From positions 1 through 39,845 of the IMG/VR virus record IMGVR_UViG_3300028361_000059: a stretch of 39,845 nucleotides of DNA. One strand, given 5' to 3'. The notes beneath the pieces are model-generated. The model searched no databases. It was given only the letters and a program-made list of their open reading frames with translations, and was not told the origin of the DNA. Below are positions 1-5,493 of this stretch, piece after piece; within the stretch, counting starts at the first letter, position 1; every line of letters begins with the position of its first letter. Source of the stretch: a virus. The position numbers and the translations under genes are program-made.

Positions 1-20
1 CATATTGTATTTCTATTAAT

Positions 21-96
21 TGGCAGTGCCGACGAGATTCGAACTCGCATTCCCCACCGTGACAGGGTGGTATTCTAGCCGTTGAACTACGACACT
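21..96 (-). tRNA. tRNA-Asp (anticodon GTC)
   Basis: On the minus strand a full cloverleaf can be drawn. The 7-bp acceptor AGTGTCG/CGGCACT is followed by discriminator G and an encoded CCA. The anticodon stem CCACC/GGTGG holds the loop CTGTCAC, the variable loop is a normal 5 nt, and the T arm has the usual TTCGAAT loop. Length is 76 nt, normal for class I. It would decode GAC/GAT. It lies just downstream of the ADP-ribosyltransferase-like gene on the same strand. Confidence 0.95.
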
Positions 97-135
97 ATTA
101 TTTTTTACCTACACGGATTTATCTCCGATGTAGTT

Positions 136-1017
136 TCAATTGGGCATGGGGTGTGTTTTTATTATATTGTTTAATTGCTCATCACTCCATGTTAAATCTC
201 TAGCATATCTTTGTAGAATATCTTTATCAGTAAATATCTTATCAACTTTAGCAGCATCTGTAAACTTGTGTTTAGCCGCTAACCGTTTGACAAGTTCTTG
301 GTATGTCGCGGTTTCGCGTGGTTTAAAAATTTTCTGCCGATGTTTATCAAGTTTCATAGATTTAATGCTGGTTGGCTCATCACCATACCGCGTTGGTATT
401 CCATGTTTCTCGAACTTAGCAATAGCCTGCTTGCGAGTTAGTCGCATATAATCTTGGCCTATCCGTTTAGGGTTAGAGCTTATCCAGACTGCACGAATTG
501 AAGTGGGGTCTAGATTGCCGATAAAGAGTGCCTGATTTTCAGAAAAGTTCATCAATCTGGAGGCTACATCTGGTTGATCACTTTGTGATATGGCCCGATG
601 GGGGCTTTTTTCTTGTGATCTTTGTAATTCTTGTTGATCTTCGGATCGCTCTGTGTCCGAGCCGTACTGTTGGCTATATCCACCTTGAACGGTATATGCG
701 CCGCCTTTCCAAACTGGCGCTTCTAGATCACTCATTTTGGTATGGAATTCTATTATATACGGACCGAACTCTTTCGCTCTCTTAAAGTCTATCGTAACGA
801 ATAGACCTTTTGGATTATTTACAGTCTCATATGAATATTTTCGCGGTACTGCTCTATCTCCACTAACACCCTGAGTCAAGAATTCCACTAATGTCGATGG
901 ATCATCGGTAGCGTGATATACTCGAATGGTTTGTCCCCGCTTGAGCGGTTGCTGTTGATCAACAGATTTGCGGGAGTCGATCACGTCAGCCTCATGGAGC
1001 AAAGTTAATATTTGCAT
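136..1017 (-). CDS. ADP-ribosyltransferase-like protein with possible capsid-targeting N-terminus
   Basis: 293 aa. Residues about 30-110 read like the N-terminal half of an ADP-ribosyltransferase fold of the H-Y/F-E type: a VYHATD strand with the candidate NAD-binding His, then GLFVTIDFKRAKEFG, which resembles the 'G-Y/F-x-T...A' strand-helix of the family. After a Q/S/E-rich insert, ALFIGNLDPTSIRAVWI resembles the C-terminal strand, with a nearby Glu (SENQ) as the possible catalytic residue. The first residues MQILTLLHE|A match the pattern of T4 capsid-targeting peptides, which gp21 protease cuts after (L/I)-x-E; T4 Alt, a packaged ADP-ribosyltransferase, begins in a similar way. A perfect late promoter lies at 1043-1050. 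Fold assignment is by pattern only. The ATG start at 1017 has no clear Shine-Dalgarno sequence. Confidence 0.5.
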   Translation of the reverse strand: MQILTLLHEADVIDSRKSVDQQQPLKRGQTIRVYHATDDPSTLVEFLTQGVSGDRAVPRKYSYETVNNPKGLFVTIDFKRAKEFGPYIIEFHTKMSDLEAPVWKGGAYTVQGGYSQQYGSDTERSEDQQELQRSQEKSPHRAISQSDQPDVASRLMNFSENQALFIGNLDPTSIRAVWISSNPKRIGQDYMRLTRKQAIAKFEKHGIPTRYGDEPTSIKSMKLDKHRQKIFKPRETATYQELVKRLAAKHKFTDAAKVDKIFTDKDILQRYARDLTWSDEQLNNIIKTHPMPN

Positions 1018-1042
1018 AACGTATTTTATACTTTGATTACAA

Positions 1043-1050
1043 TATTTATA
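1043..1050 (-). promoter_or_regulatory. T4-type late promoter TATAAATA
   Basis: A perfect TATAAATA on the minus strand. With T4 geometry (box at -13 to -6) transcription would start near 1037, 20 nt before the ATG of the ADP-ribosyltransferase-like gene. Confidence 0.75.
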
Positions 1051-1074
1051 GTTATCCTATCACGTTGTGCTATA

Positions 1075-1107
1075 TGGATAGTCATTCACTGTTATGACGC
1101 CCCCTTA
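1075..1107 (-). repeat. Direct repeat copy A (gene-start-like, about 33 bp)
   Basis: Minus-strand sequence AGTAAGGGGGCGTCATAACAG followed by a GTGAATGACTATCCA-type gene start. It is nearly the same as the stretch at 1325-1356, including a purine-rich ribosome binding site and a GTG start. Here the GTG opens only a 9-codon frame, so this copy looks like a decayed duplicate of a gene start. Confidence 0.6.
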
Positions 1108-1117
1108 CTATTATTTT

Positions 1118-1249
1118 TTACAGACAAGGATCATCACAATTTGCACACCACCCATTAAAATTTCTTCTAGGGTAATTGCAGCATGGTTGATTCCAGTCCC
1201 CAGAAATTCCTCCATCTGGGTTAATTATTACTTCATTCTTGTTTTTATT
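1118..1249 (-). pseudogene. Cys-rich open frame without a start codon, in frame after a TAA
   Basis: Directly after the TAA of the small gene at 1250-1339 the same frame stays open for 43 codons and ends at a TAA (1118-1120). It reads INPDGGISGDWNQPCCNYP and ends with a Cys-rich part (GWCANCDDPCL), which looks like real protein composition. It has no ATG, GTG or TTG before the likely coding part. It may be the broken C-terminal half of the preceding small gene, an extension made by stop-codon readthrough, or a remnant of a duplicated gene. Confidence 0.35.
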
Positions 1250-1339
1250 TTATTGAAACCATTTGTCATCTTGATATAATACTTCTGCGTCGGCTTCATC
1301 TTCTTCATCATATTTAATGTTATCTGGATGGTCATTCAC
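1250..1339 (-). CDS. Small acidic protein (29 aa)
   Basis: GTG start at 1339 with a strong AGGAGGG ribosome binding site 9 nt upstream. The start overlaps the stop of the gene at 1332-1700, which suggests translational coupling. The product begins MNDHPDNIKYDEEDEADAEV and is very acidic. The reading frame continues open beyond its TAA stop (see 1118-1249). Function unknown. Confidence 0.5.
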   Translation of the reverse strand: MNDHPDNIKYDEEDEADAEVLYQDDKWFQ

Positions 1340-1356
1340 TACTATGACCCTCCTTA
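1325..1356 (-). repeat. Direct repeat copy B (gene-start-like)
   Basis: Partner of 1075-1107. It holds the AGGAGGG ribosome binding site and GTG start of the 29-aa gene and the last codons of the upstream gene. Confidence 0.6.
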
Positions 1357-1700
1357 TTTTTAATTGACACTATGTAAATGTCTCGCAATATCTCATCATC
1401 TACTTGGTGTCTAAACCATAGGGCACCAAGGGCATCAAGGGTGCTACCATCAGTATCAATTTTTTCAGCGTCTCGATATTCTTGAACTTTTTGTTCAACG
1501 TCTTGCTCGTAATCTATATTGATATCATTTAAGATTCCTCGCAAACAATAAAGTTTGGCTCGATCACTCTCACTTTTTGGACCTCTTTTAATTTCCATCG
1601 CTACGATTCGATCACGTATACTGTTAATCAACGTTATATAGTTTTTAGCCAAAAGTTCTAACGTAATATCTTCGCCATTTTCTTGATTTATTCTTATCAT
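1332..1700 (-). CDS. Hypothetical protein (122 aa)
   Basis: ATG at 1700 with an AAAGGAT ribosome binding site (1706-1712) about 6 nt upstream. The product is charged and mainly helical by composition, with no membrane segment and no motif I recognise. It is preceded by a leader of about 170 nt that holds four hairpins (1732-1848), so expression may be controlled through RNA structure. Its stop overlaps the GTG of the 29-aa gene downstream. It sits in the early/accessory region next to an anti-defence candidate, but no function can be assigned. Confidence 0.75.
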   Translation of the reverse strand: MIRINQENGEDITLELLAKNYITLINSIRDRIVAMEIKRGPKSESDRAKLYCLRGILNDINIDYEQDVEQKVQEYRDAEKIDTDGSTLDALGALWFRHQVDDEILRDIYIVSIKNKEGHSSE

Positions 1701-1731
1701 GATGTATCCTTTAGGTGTGATAAATAAAACT

Positions 1732-1848
1732 GCTGGTGTCGATCCCCAGCGTATGTTATTAGGTGGATATAATATCCATTCATCGGGGTGGCCTAGGCGC
1801 GACCCGATTCATAACACTACCATCTTAGCCCAGCACATCGACCTGTGC
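1732..1848 (-). ncRNA. Structured RNA or leader with four hairpins
   Basis: In the gap between two leftward genes the minus strand can form, in order, GCACA/TGTGC (1833-1848), ATCGGG/CCCGAT closing an inner GCCTAGGC (1782-1808), the 15-nt hairpin TGGATATTATATCCA (1764-1778), and GCTGG/CCAGC (1732-1750). GTTAT/ATAAC (1755-1759 with 1811-1815) could close the two middle hairpins into a multibranch element. No U-tract follows, so a plain terminator is unlikely. It is not a tRNA, as I find no cloverleaf or CCA end. It may be a cis-regulatory leader of the gene at 1332-1700 or a separate small RNA. I do not recognise a known riboswitch. Confidence 0.5.
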
Positions 1849-1870
1849 ATTAAGTTTCATCTATAATTGT

Positions 1871-2401
1871 TTACCTTGTTACGTGTTTAACAGCCCACAT
1901 AACAGCTTCTTCTAGTTTAGTTTTAGCTATCGAGAGTTCCCTAGAGTCACCCAAGCTATCAATATATTCGTGAAACTCTAGTCCTACATCTTTCAATGTT
2001 TGCATTGTTTCCTTTTCGGAATCATCCAGAACTCTATAGTTGTGTCGCATTACATTGTTTATAGTTCTTTCGTTACTCGTACTATCAACCATCTGCTCGT
2101 TCTTCTCGTTCTGTTGCTTGGAAGCTGAATCATCTCCCACTATTAGTAAATTTTCACCCAGCATATGATCATGTATATCTTTTAATTTTCTAAGATTTGT
2201 ACCCTCAAGGCACCATACATACGTTGTCGATGGGTCCATACTAAACTCGGGCCTTGTACTTGTACCTTTCCATTGATAGTTTGTTATACCACCAGCAACA
2301 TATTGGGCGTTTAGGAACGCTGTGAACATATTAAATTCACGTTCGGTATATCTTGTTAAGAAGGTGATTAGGTAGTTATTTGTGCTTTCGTTTTCAATCA
2401 T
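1871..2401 (-). CDS. Acb2/Tad1-type hairpin-domain protein with N-terminal extension (probable anti-CBASS/anti-Thoeris)
   Basis: 176 aa. Residues 116-176 match the helical-hairpin domain shared by Acb2 and Tad1. The core RELSIAKTKLEEAVMWAVKH is close to the C-terminus of T4 Vs.4 (Acb2), which as I recall it contains LTIAKTKLKEASMWACRAV. Known members are small sponges that bind cyclic nucleotides made by CBASS or Thoeris defence and so stop effector activation. Residues 1-90 are a separate segment (NYLITFLTRYTEREFNMFTA... to LLIVGDD) that I do not recognise, joined by a polar linker (91-115). Acb2 is usually about 90-100 aa, so this is a longer, probably two-domain form. ATG at 2401 follows GGAG. 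It is preceded by tRNA-Glu and lies in the early region downstream of sigma70 promoters, as expected for an anti-defence gene. The domain call is firm; the ligand is unknown. Confidence 0.8.
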   Translation of the reverse strand: MIENESTNNYLITFLTRYTEREFNMFTAFLNAQYVAGGITNYQWKGTSTRPEFSMDPSTTYVWCLEGTNLRKLKDIHDHMLGENLLIVGDDSASKQQNEKNEQMVDSTSNERTINNVMRHNYRVLDDSEKETMQTLKDVGLEFHEYIDSLGDSRELSIAKTKLEEAVMWAVKHVTR

Positions 2402-2492
2402 ACTGTATTCTCCATTTAAGATTGGTGGACTTATGTATATTTGCCACTTTTCTTATTCTACATTCTTGGTAAACCCCATGGCAAGGGTTAAT

Positions 2493-2579
2493 TGGTACAC
2501 TGTGTGGGATTCGAACCCACTTTAGTCTTTCGACAACCAGCGTGAAAGGCTGGGGACCTGCCAATTAGTCATACAGTGC
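2493..2579 (-). tRNA. tRNA-Glu (anticodon TTC) with hairpin in variable loop
   Basis: 87 nt on the minus strand. Acceptor GCACTGT/ACAGTGT, discriminator A, encoded CCA. Anticodon stem CCAGC/GCTGG with loop CTTTCAC (identical to the bacterial tRNA-Glu loop), T arm GTGGG-TTCGAAT-CCCAC. The variable region is 16 nt and contains a mini-hairpin GTC-GAAA-GAC. A long variable arm belongs to Leu, Ser and Tyr tRNAs, not Glu. Position 8 is A instead of the near-universal U. It is a real tRNA-shaped gene, but charging and function are uncertain. Confidence 0.85.
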
Positions 2580-2611
2580 ATTTGTTTAGTAATGTTTACT
2601 TTACTGTCGCC

Positions 2612-2663
2612 GCCCCGACTACCTTCCTACACATCTTTCAACCTACAAAACGGTAGCCGGGGC
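2612..2663 (-). ncRNA. Long GC-rich hairpin between tRNA-Glu and terminator
   Basis: The minus strand has GCCCCGGCTACC and, 28 nt later, GGTAGTCGGGGC: a 12-bp stem with one G-U pair, in a strongly AT-rich setting. No U-run follows. It lies upstream of tRNA-Glu on the leftward transcript, so it may be a processing (RNase III-like) site or a small structured RNA. Confidence 0.5.
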
Positions 2664-2691
2664 ACTTACAATTTATTTTTAAACGGGTTTT

Positions 2692-2766
2692 TCATTCTAC
2701 ACAAAGAATTTCATCACCGTTCCCGTCCGTTTGTTTTTTAGAGTGCTGGCAGGACCACGTTTCCAT
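2692..2766 (-). CDS. Possible microprotein (24 aa)
   Basis: ATG at 2766 to TGA at 2692; the product begins METWSCQHSKKQTDGNGDE. No clear ribosome binding site. It lies just past the terminator at 2787-2817, so transcription would need readthrough. Given only as a possibility. Confidence 0.15.
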   Translation of the reverse strand: METWSCQHSKKQTDGNGDEILCVE

Positions 2767-2786
2767 TTGCACTGTGTTTTAAACAT

Positions 2787-2817
2787 AAAAAAAGGTAGCT
2801 TATAGCTACCTTTTTGT
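2787..2817 (-). terminator. Intrinsic terminator (usable in both directions)
   Basis: A-run, then ggtagct-tat-agctacc, then a T-run: a 7-bp stem extended by A/T pairs, with a U-tract on either strand. It is 28 nt past the stop of the 56-aa leftward gene and would end that short transcript. Confidence 0.8.
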
Positions 2818-2844
2818 TTTTCTTTGTTGTGTGGTTAACTATTG

Positions 2845-3015
2845 TTAATACCCACTCCAACCTTCAAACAAAAAGGCTCTAGTCGCAAAATTATCTCGCG
2901 CTTGAGATTTCTCCGACCATTCCTTGGCCGAGTTATTAATTATTCCATGATTACCATCAAACACAATAAAATTGTGTCCGTCGGTAGCATTCATGTTGTT
3001 AATAATATTGTTCAT
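2845..3015 (-). CDS. Small protein of unknown function (56 aa)
   Basis: ATG at 3015 with AGGA ribosome binding site 6 nt upstream. The product begins MNNIINNMNATDGHNFIVFD and ends RAFLFEGWSGY; it is soluble and rich in Asn and aromatic residues. It forms a complete transcription unit: a sigma70 promoter (3036-3064) and a late promoter (3090-3097) in front, an intrinsic terminator behind. Such a set-up for one tiny gene makes it very likely real and expressed throughout infection. No family recognised. The frame on the other strand is a shadow. Confidence 0.75.
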   Translation of the reverse strand: MNNIINNMNATDGHNFIVFDGNHGIINNSAKEWSEKSQARDNFATRAFLFEGWSGY

Positions 3016-3035
3016 AAGTTTCCTAAGTTTTGTTC

Positions 3036-3064
3036 ATTAAATCATATTAAATTTGTTCAGTCAA
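3036..3064 (-). promoter_or_regulatory. Sigma70-type promoter (TTGACT-N17-TTTAAT)
   Basis: On the minus strand -35 TTGACT and -10 TTTAAT are separated by 17 nt, giving a start near 3029, about 14 nt before the 56-aa gene. Confidence 0.6.
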
Positions 3065-3089
3065 GTGTTTTGTTCACATTGACACGTTC

Positions 3090-3097
3090 TATTTATA
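3090..3097 (-). promoter_or_regulatory. T4-type late promoter TATAAATA
   Basis: Perfect TATAAATA on the minus strand, about 75 nt before the 56-aa gene and just upstream of its sigma70 promoter, so the gene could be transcribed both early and late. Confidence 0.6.
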
Positions 3098-3133
3098 GCT
3101 TACATGAACTTTAAGATCATGTCAAGCAAAAGT

Positions 3134-3220
3134 TGGAGCGGGTGACAGGATTCGAACCTGCGGAACCTATTCGCCTCTAGCTTGGAAGGCTAGTGCTCTG
3201 ACCAACTGAGCTACACCCGC
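3134..3220 (-). tRNA. tRNA-Gly (anticodon TCC) with hairpin in variable loop
   Basis: 87 nt on the minus strand. Acceptor GCGGGTG/CACCCGC with discriminator U and encoded CCA, D stem GCTC/GAGC, anticodon stem CTAGC/GCTAG with loop CTTCCAA, T stem GCAGG/CCTGT with TTCGAAT loop. G1-C72, U73 and C35-C36 fit bacterial GlyRS identity. The variable region is 15 nt: a normal AGGC...C interrupted by GAA-TAGG-TTC, a 3-bp hairpin. Gly tRNAs normally have a 4-5 nt variable loop. A strong sigma70 promoter ends a few bases upstream. Confidence 0.9.
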
Positions 3221-3229
3221 ATTTGTAGT

Positions 3230-3258
3230 ACTATACATCGTTATTTAGTTCTTGTCAA
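3230..3258 (-). promoter_or_regulatory. Strong sigma70 promoter for tRNA-Gly
   Basis: Minus strand TTGACA (3258-3253), 17-nt spacer, TATAGT (3235-3230). The predicted start is near 3224, just before the tRNA-Gly 5' end at 3220. Confidence 0.8.
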
Positions 3259-3390
3259 TCTTTTTGGAATTATTTTTCGCATTCTGATTGTAAACTGTTC
3301 AAAGTAATAGCTTTTATATATTCCCCAATTTCTCAAAACATCATATAGGGACGCAATAATTACTAATTCATGTGGACAAAAATGTATCAT
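3241..3390 (-). CDS. Doubtful small frame (49 aa)
   Basis: ATG at 3390 to TAA at 3241; the product begins MIHFCPHELVIIASLYDVLR and ends in a basic tail. The ATG lies about 7 nt past the -10 box of the promoter at 3397-3426, so the transcript would be nearly leaderless with no ribosome binding site. It may be leader sequence for the tRNA unit rather than a gene. Confidence 0.25.
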   Translation of the reverse strand: MIHFCPHELVIIASLYDVLRNWGIYKSYYFEQFTIRMRKIIPKRLTRTK

Positions 3391-3396
3391 GTGGTA

Positions 3397-3426
3397 ATTA
3401 TAGTACCTTTCATAATCTCTTGTCAA
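3397..3426 (-). promoter_or_regulatory. Consensus sigma70 promoter (TTGACA-N18-TATAAT)
   Basis: Both hexamers are perfect on the minus strand, 18 nt apart. It heads the leftward early region (tRNAs, small genes, Acb2-like gene). Confidence 0.8.
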
Positions 3427-3449
3427 TATCTATTAGTTTCTTTCCAAGC

Positions 3450-3457
3450 AATAAATA
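3450..3457 (+). promoter_or_regulatory. T4-type late promoter (AATAAATA)
   Basis: 7/8 match to TATAAATA; expected start near 3463, 23 nt before the ATG of the metalloprotease gene at 3486. Confidence 0.55.
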
Positions 3458-3485
3458 CATGCACTCCAACTCAACTAGGATTATC

Positions 3486-5450
3486 ATGCACTCTTATATT
3501 GGTTACGTAACAGAACTTTCGGGCAGTCATTATGATTGTATGTTTGAAACATATGATGACATACAATCTTGGTTATATAATCAACATGAAATAGAGGAAG
3601 AGCGTATACCACTTGATACGTTGGTTCAAGTTGATGGGGAAATAGTTGATGGGGAGATTGTCGTTTCTGACTGGCGAGTATATGTTGCCTCTGAAAGAGT
3701 CCCAGACGATGAAGAGCCAAAGCATTACCATCTAGCCGTATTTGCGGTTGTGCGAGAGCGCGACCGTAATAATTTAGACCGCCTTATCGGTGCCAAACTA
3801 TTCGCGGATGAACGCGCAGCCAAAACTCAAGCGTTTTGGAAAAACATATTCAAAGGTGATAGGATAGTTGATTGTAGGGGATTCGTATTAATTACTGATG
3901 AACATACCCAGCCCCCAGCTTTTTGTAGGGAATCTGTTGCTGAATTTAAAGTAACCAACCAAGAATATATTGACTCTGGGTGGGAATTTAATTACTACCA
4001 CCTAGAAGGTGGTTTTAATCCCGGCTTCAATGGCCACGGTGGCGGTAATAAGTCGGTAACATATGGTGGCGCACCAATGCGAACAACTATACATGAGACC
4101 GGTCACACTGCTCCCGGAAGTAATGTTTGGTTACTTCCACACAACGGTAAATTTTTACCAAATGGGCGGCTGTCGGAGTATGGTGGAGATAGTTGTATGG
4201 GAAGAAAATATACCATTCTCACAGCGAGAGAGTTACATCAATTACAGTTTCTAGAAGATACCTACATCATGAGAAATCCGGACCAAGGAGAATTCTTCTT
4301 GGCTTCTGCCAATTTACGCCACTTCAGTGTTTGTGATCGCGAGCATCAAGCAATAAGATTTGATGTGAATAATGCCAACAATGATTCTCTAATAGATTTT
4401 GGCAATTATTGGGTATCTGTACAAAGCCACGCAGGGCCATATGCATCAACACGGGACTACCAGAAAGTCAACATCCATGTGTTTGGTCGGCTGAAAAGCA
4501 CTAATGAAATGAAATATGTGATGTTAGCCGAATTGGCAAAAGGTGAATCATACACCATAAACGGTAACGTCATCAAGGTCGAAGACTTTTCTGCCAATGG
4601 TACCGCACGAGTCAGTGTAAATGGCACACAACCAATTGCAGAATTCCCTGATCCATTTGAGCAAATTAAACAGGGTGCTCCACTGTCGTCGGAACTATCT
4701 GGTCTTTGGATGAATGAAGAAATGGATGGTCAAGGATTCTTGCTCAATATTGATGGAGAACAATCGTTTGGTGGGTGGTACACGTTTGATGATAGGGGCC
4801 ATCAGCGTTGGTATGTTATGGAAACCGATGAAGTTGGAGATGATTATATAATCTTTAATGTCTATTGGACAGAGGGTGGCACGGTAGAAGCCCCTAACAC
4901 CGCAACGCTGAATCAACAGGGACGAGTATTGTATACGTTCCCCTCCGATCATACGGCACAGATGATCTGGGATATGGATGATCTTGGTAGAGGTGAACAA
5001 GATTTAATTAAGTTTACTCCAACAACTAGTGGTGTAGAGTCCGGTTGGTGGTATAACCCTTCTAGGAATAAAGAGGGAATTCTCACCCATGTACATGAGA
5101 TTATGATTGAGAATGAAATCCGAAATGAGATTGTGGGATTCTTTTATACCTATGGACCAGAACTAAGTCGATGGGACGCTGATACAACCCAAAGGTGGTA
5201 TATGGTGCAGGGTCTCCAGAATGAAAATGGTGTGTTCGAATGTGATATATATTTAGCAAATGGTACCCATTGGCTTTCTTACCAAAGTGCTAATATAGAT
5301 ATTGTGGGTCGCGGAACTATTCAATCTATTGGAAATGAATTAATGTTAGATTTTGATATTGAGGCCATTGAATATGAGACCTATCCTAGAGATAGCGATA
5401 TTAATGATCCTGCTAGAACAGTGAGCCATAGGGTTTCTAGACTACTATAA
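3486..5450 (+). CDS. M11 (gametolysin)-like zinc metalloprotease with repeated C-terminal beta domains
   Basis: 654 aa from the ATG at 3486 (TAGGA ribosome binding site 6 nt upstream, late promoter at 3450). The frame is open further upstream, but that part would precede the promoter start. At about residues 200-270 there is TTIHETGHTAPG (HExxH zinc site), then EYGGDSCMG, which fits the spacing of a Met-turn, then a helix TARELHQLQFL; this order fits peptidase family M11. The C-terminal third has two copies of a beta-rich unit with the pattern SGLWMN...GQGF...GGWYTF...QRWYVM and SGWWYN...KEGIL...FFYTYG...QRWYMV. No signal peptide is seen. The late promoter suggests a virion-associated enzyme, perhaps acting on host surface protein, or a lysis-stage protease. 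Protease class is fairly sure; role is inferred. Confidence 0.7.
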   Translation: MHSYIGYVTELSGSHYDCMFETYDDIQSWLYNQHEIEEERIPLDTLVQVDGEIVDGEIVVSDWRVYVASERVPDDEEPKHYHLAVFAVVRERDRNNLDRLIGAKLFADERAAKTQAFWKNIFKGDRIVDCRGFVLITDEHTQPPAFCRESVAEFKVTNQEYIDSGWEFNYYHLEGGFNPGFNGHGGGNKSVTYGGAPMRTTIHETGHTAPGSNVWLLPHNGKFLPNGRLSEYGGDSCMGRKYTILTARELHQLQFLEDTYIMRNPDQGEFFLASANLRHFSVCDREHQAIRFDVNNANNDSLIDFGNYWVSVQSHAGPYASTRDYQKVNIHVFGRLKSTNEMKYVMLAELAKGESYTINGNVIKVEDFSANGTARVSVNGTQPIAEFPDPFEQIKQGAPLSSELSGLWMNEEMDGQGFLLNIDGEQSFGGWYTFDDRGHQRWYVMETDEVGDDYIIFNVYWTEGGTVEAPNTATLNQQGRVLYTFPSDHTAQMIWDMDDLGRGEQDLIKFTPTTSGVESGWWYNPSRNKEGILTHVHEIMIENEIRNEIVGFFYTYGPELSRWDADTTQRWYMVQGLQNENGVFECDIYLANGTHWLSYQSANIDIVGRGTIQSIGNELMLDFDIEAIEYETYPRDSDINDPARTVSHRVSRLL

Positions 5451-5469
5451 ACCATCTCGCAGGAGGAAT

Positions 5470-5489
5470 CCCCCATCTTTAGGTGGGGG
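5470..5489. terminator. GC-rich hairpin between convergent genes
   Basis: CCCCCATC-TTTA-GGTGGGGG, an 8-bp stem with one wobble, sits between the stops at 5450 and 5494. The U-tract is poor on both strands, so it may act as a transcript 3' end or stability element more than as a strong terminator. Confidence 0.5.
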
Positions 5490-5493
5490 GGTG

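Noticed and set aside
2842-3114. Rightward 90-aa frame opposite the 56-aa gene
   Set aside because: No ribosome binding site; the opposite strand has promoters, ribosome binding site, a sensible frame and a terminator.
3134-3220. Reading the 87-nt tRNA as tRNA-Ser because of its long variable arm
   Set aside because: The anticodon is TCC (Gly), and U73, G1-C72 and the anticodon fit Gly identity; the arm is a short insert in an otherwise class I tRNA.
3372-3485. Longer N-terminus for the metalloprotease
   Set aside because: It would begin upstream of the late promoter start and lacks a ribosome binding site; the ATG at 3486 has TAGGA at good spacing.
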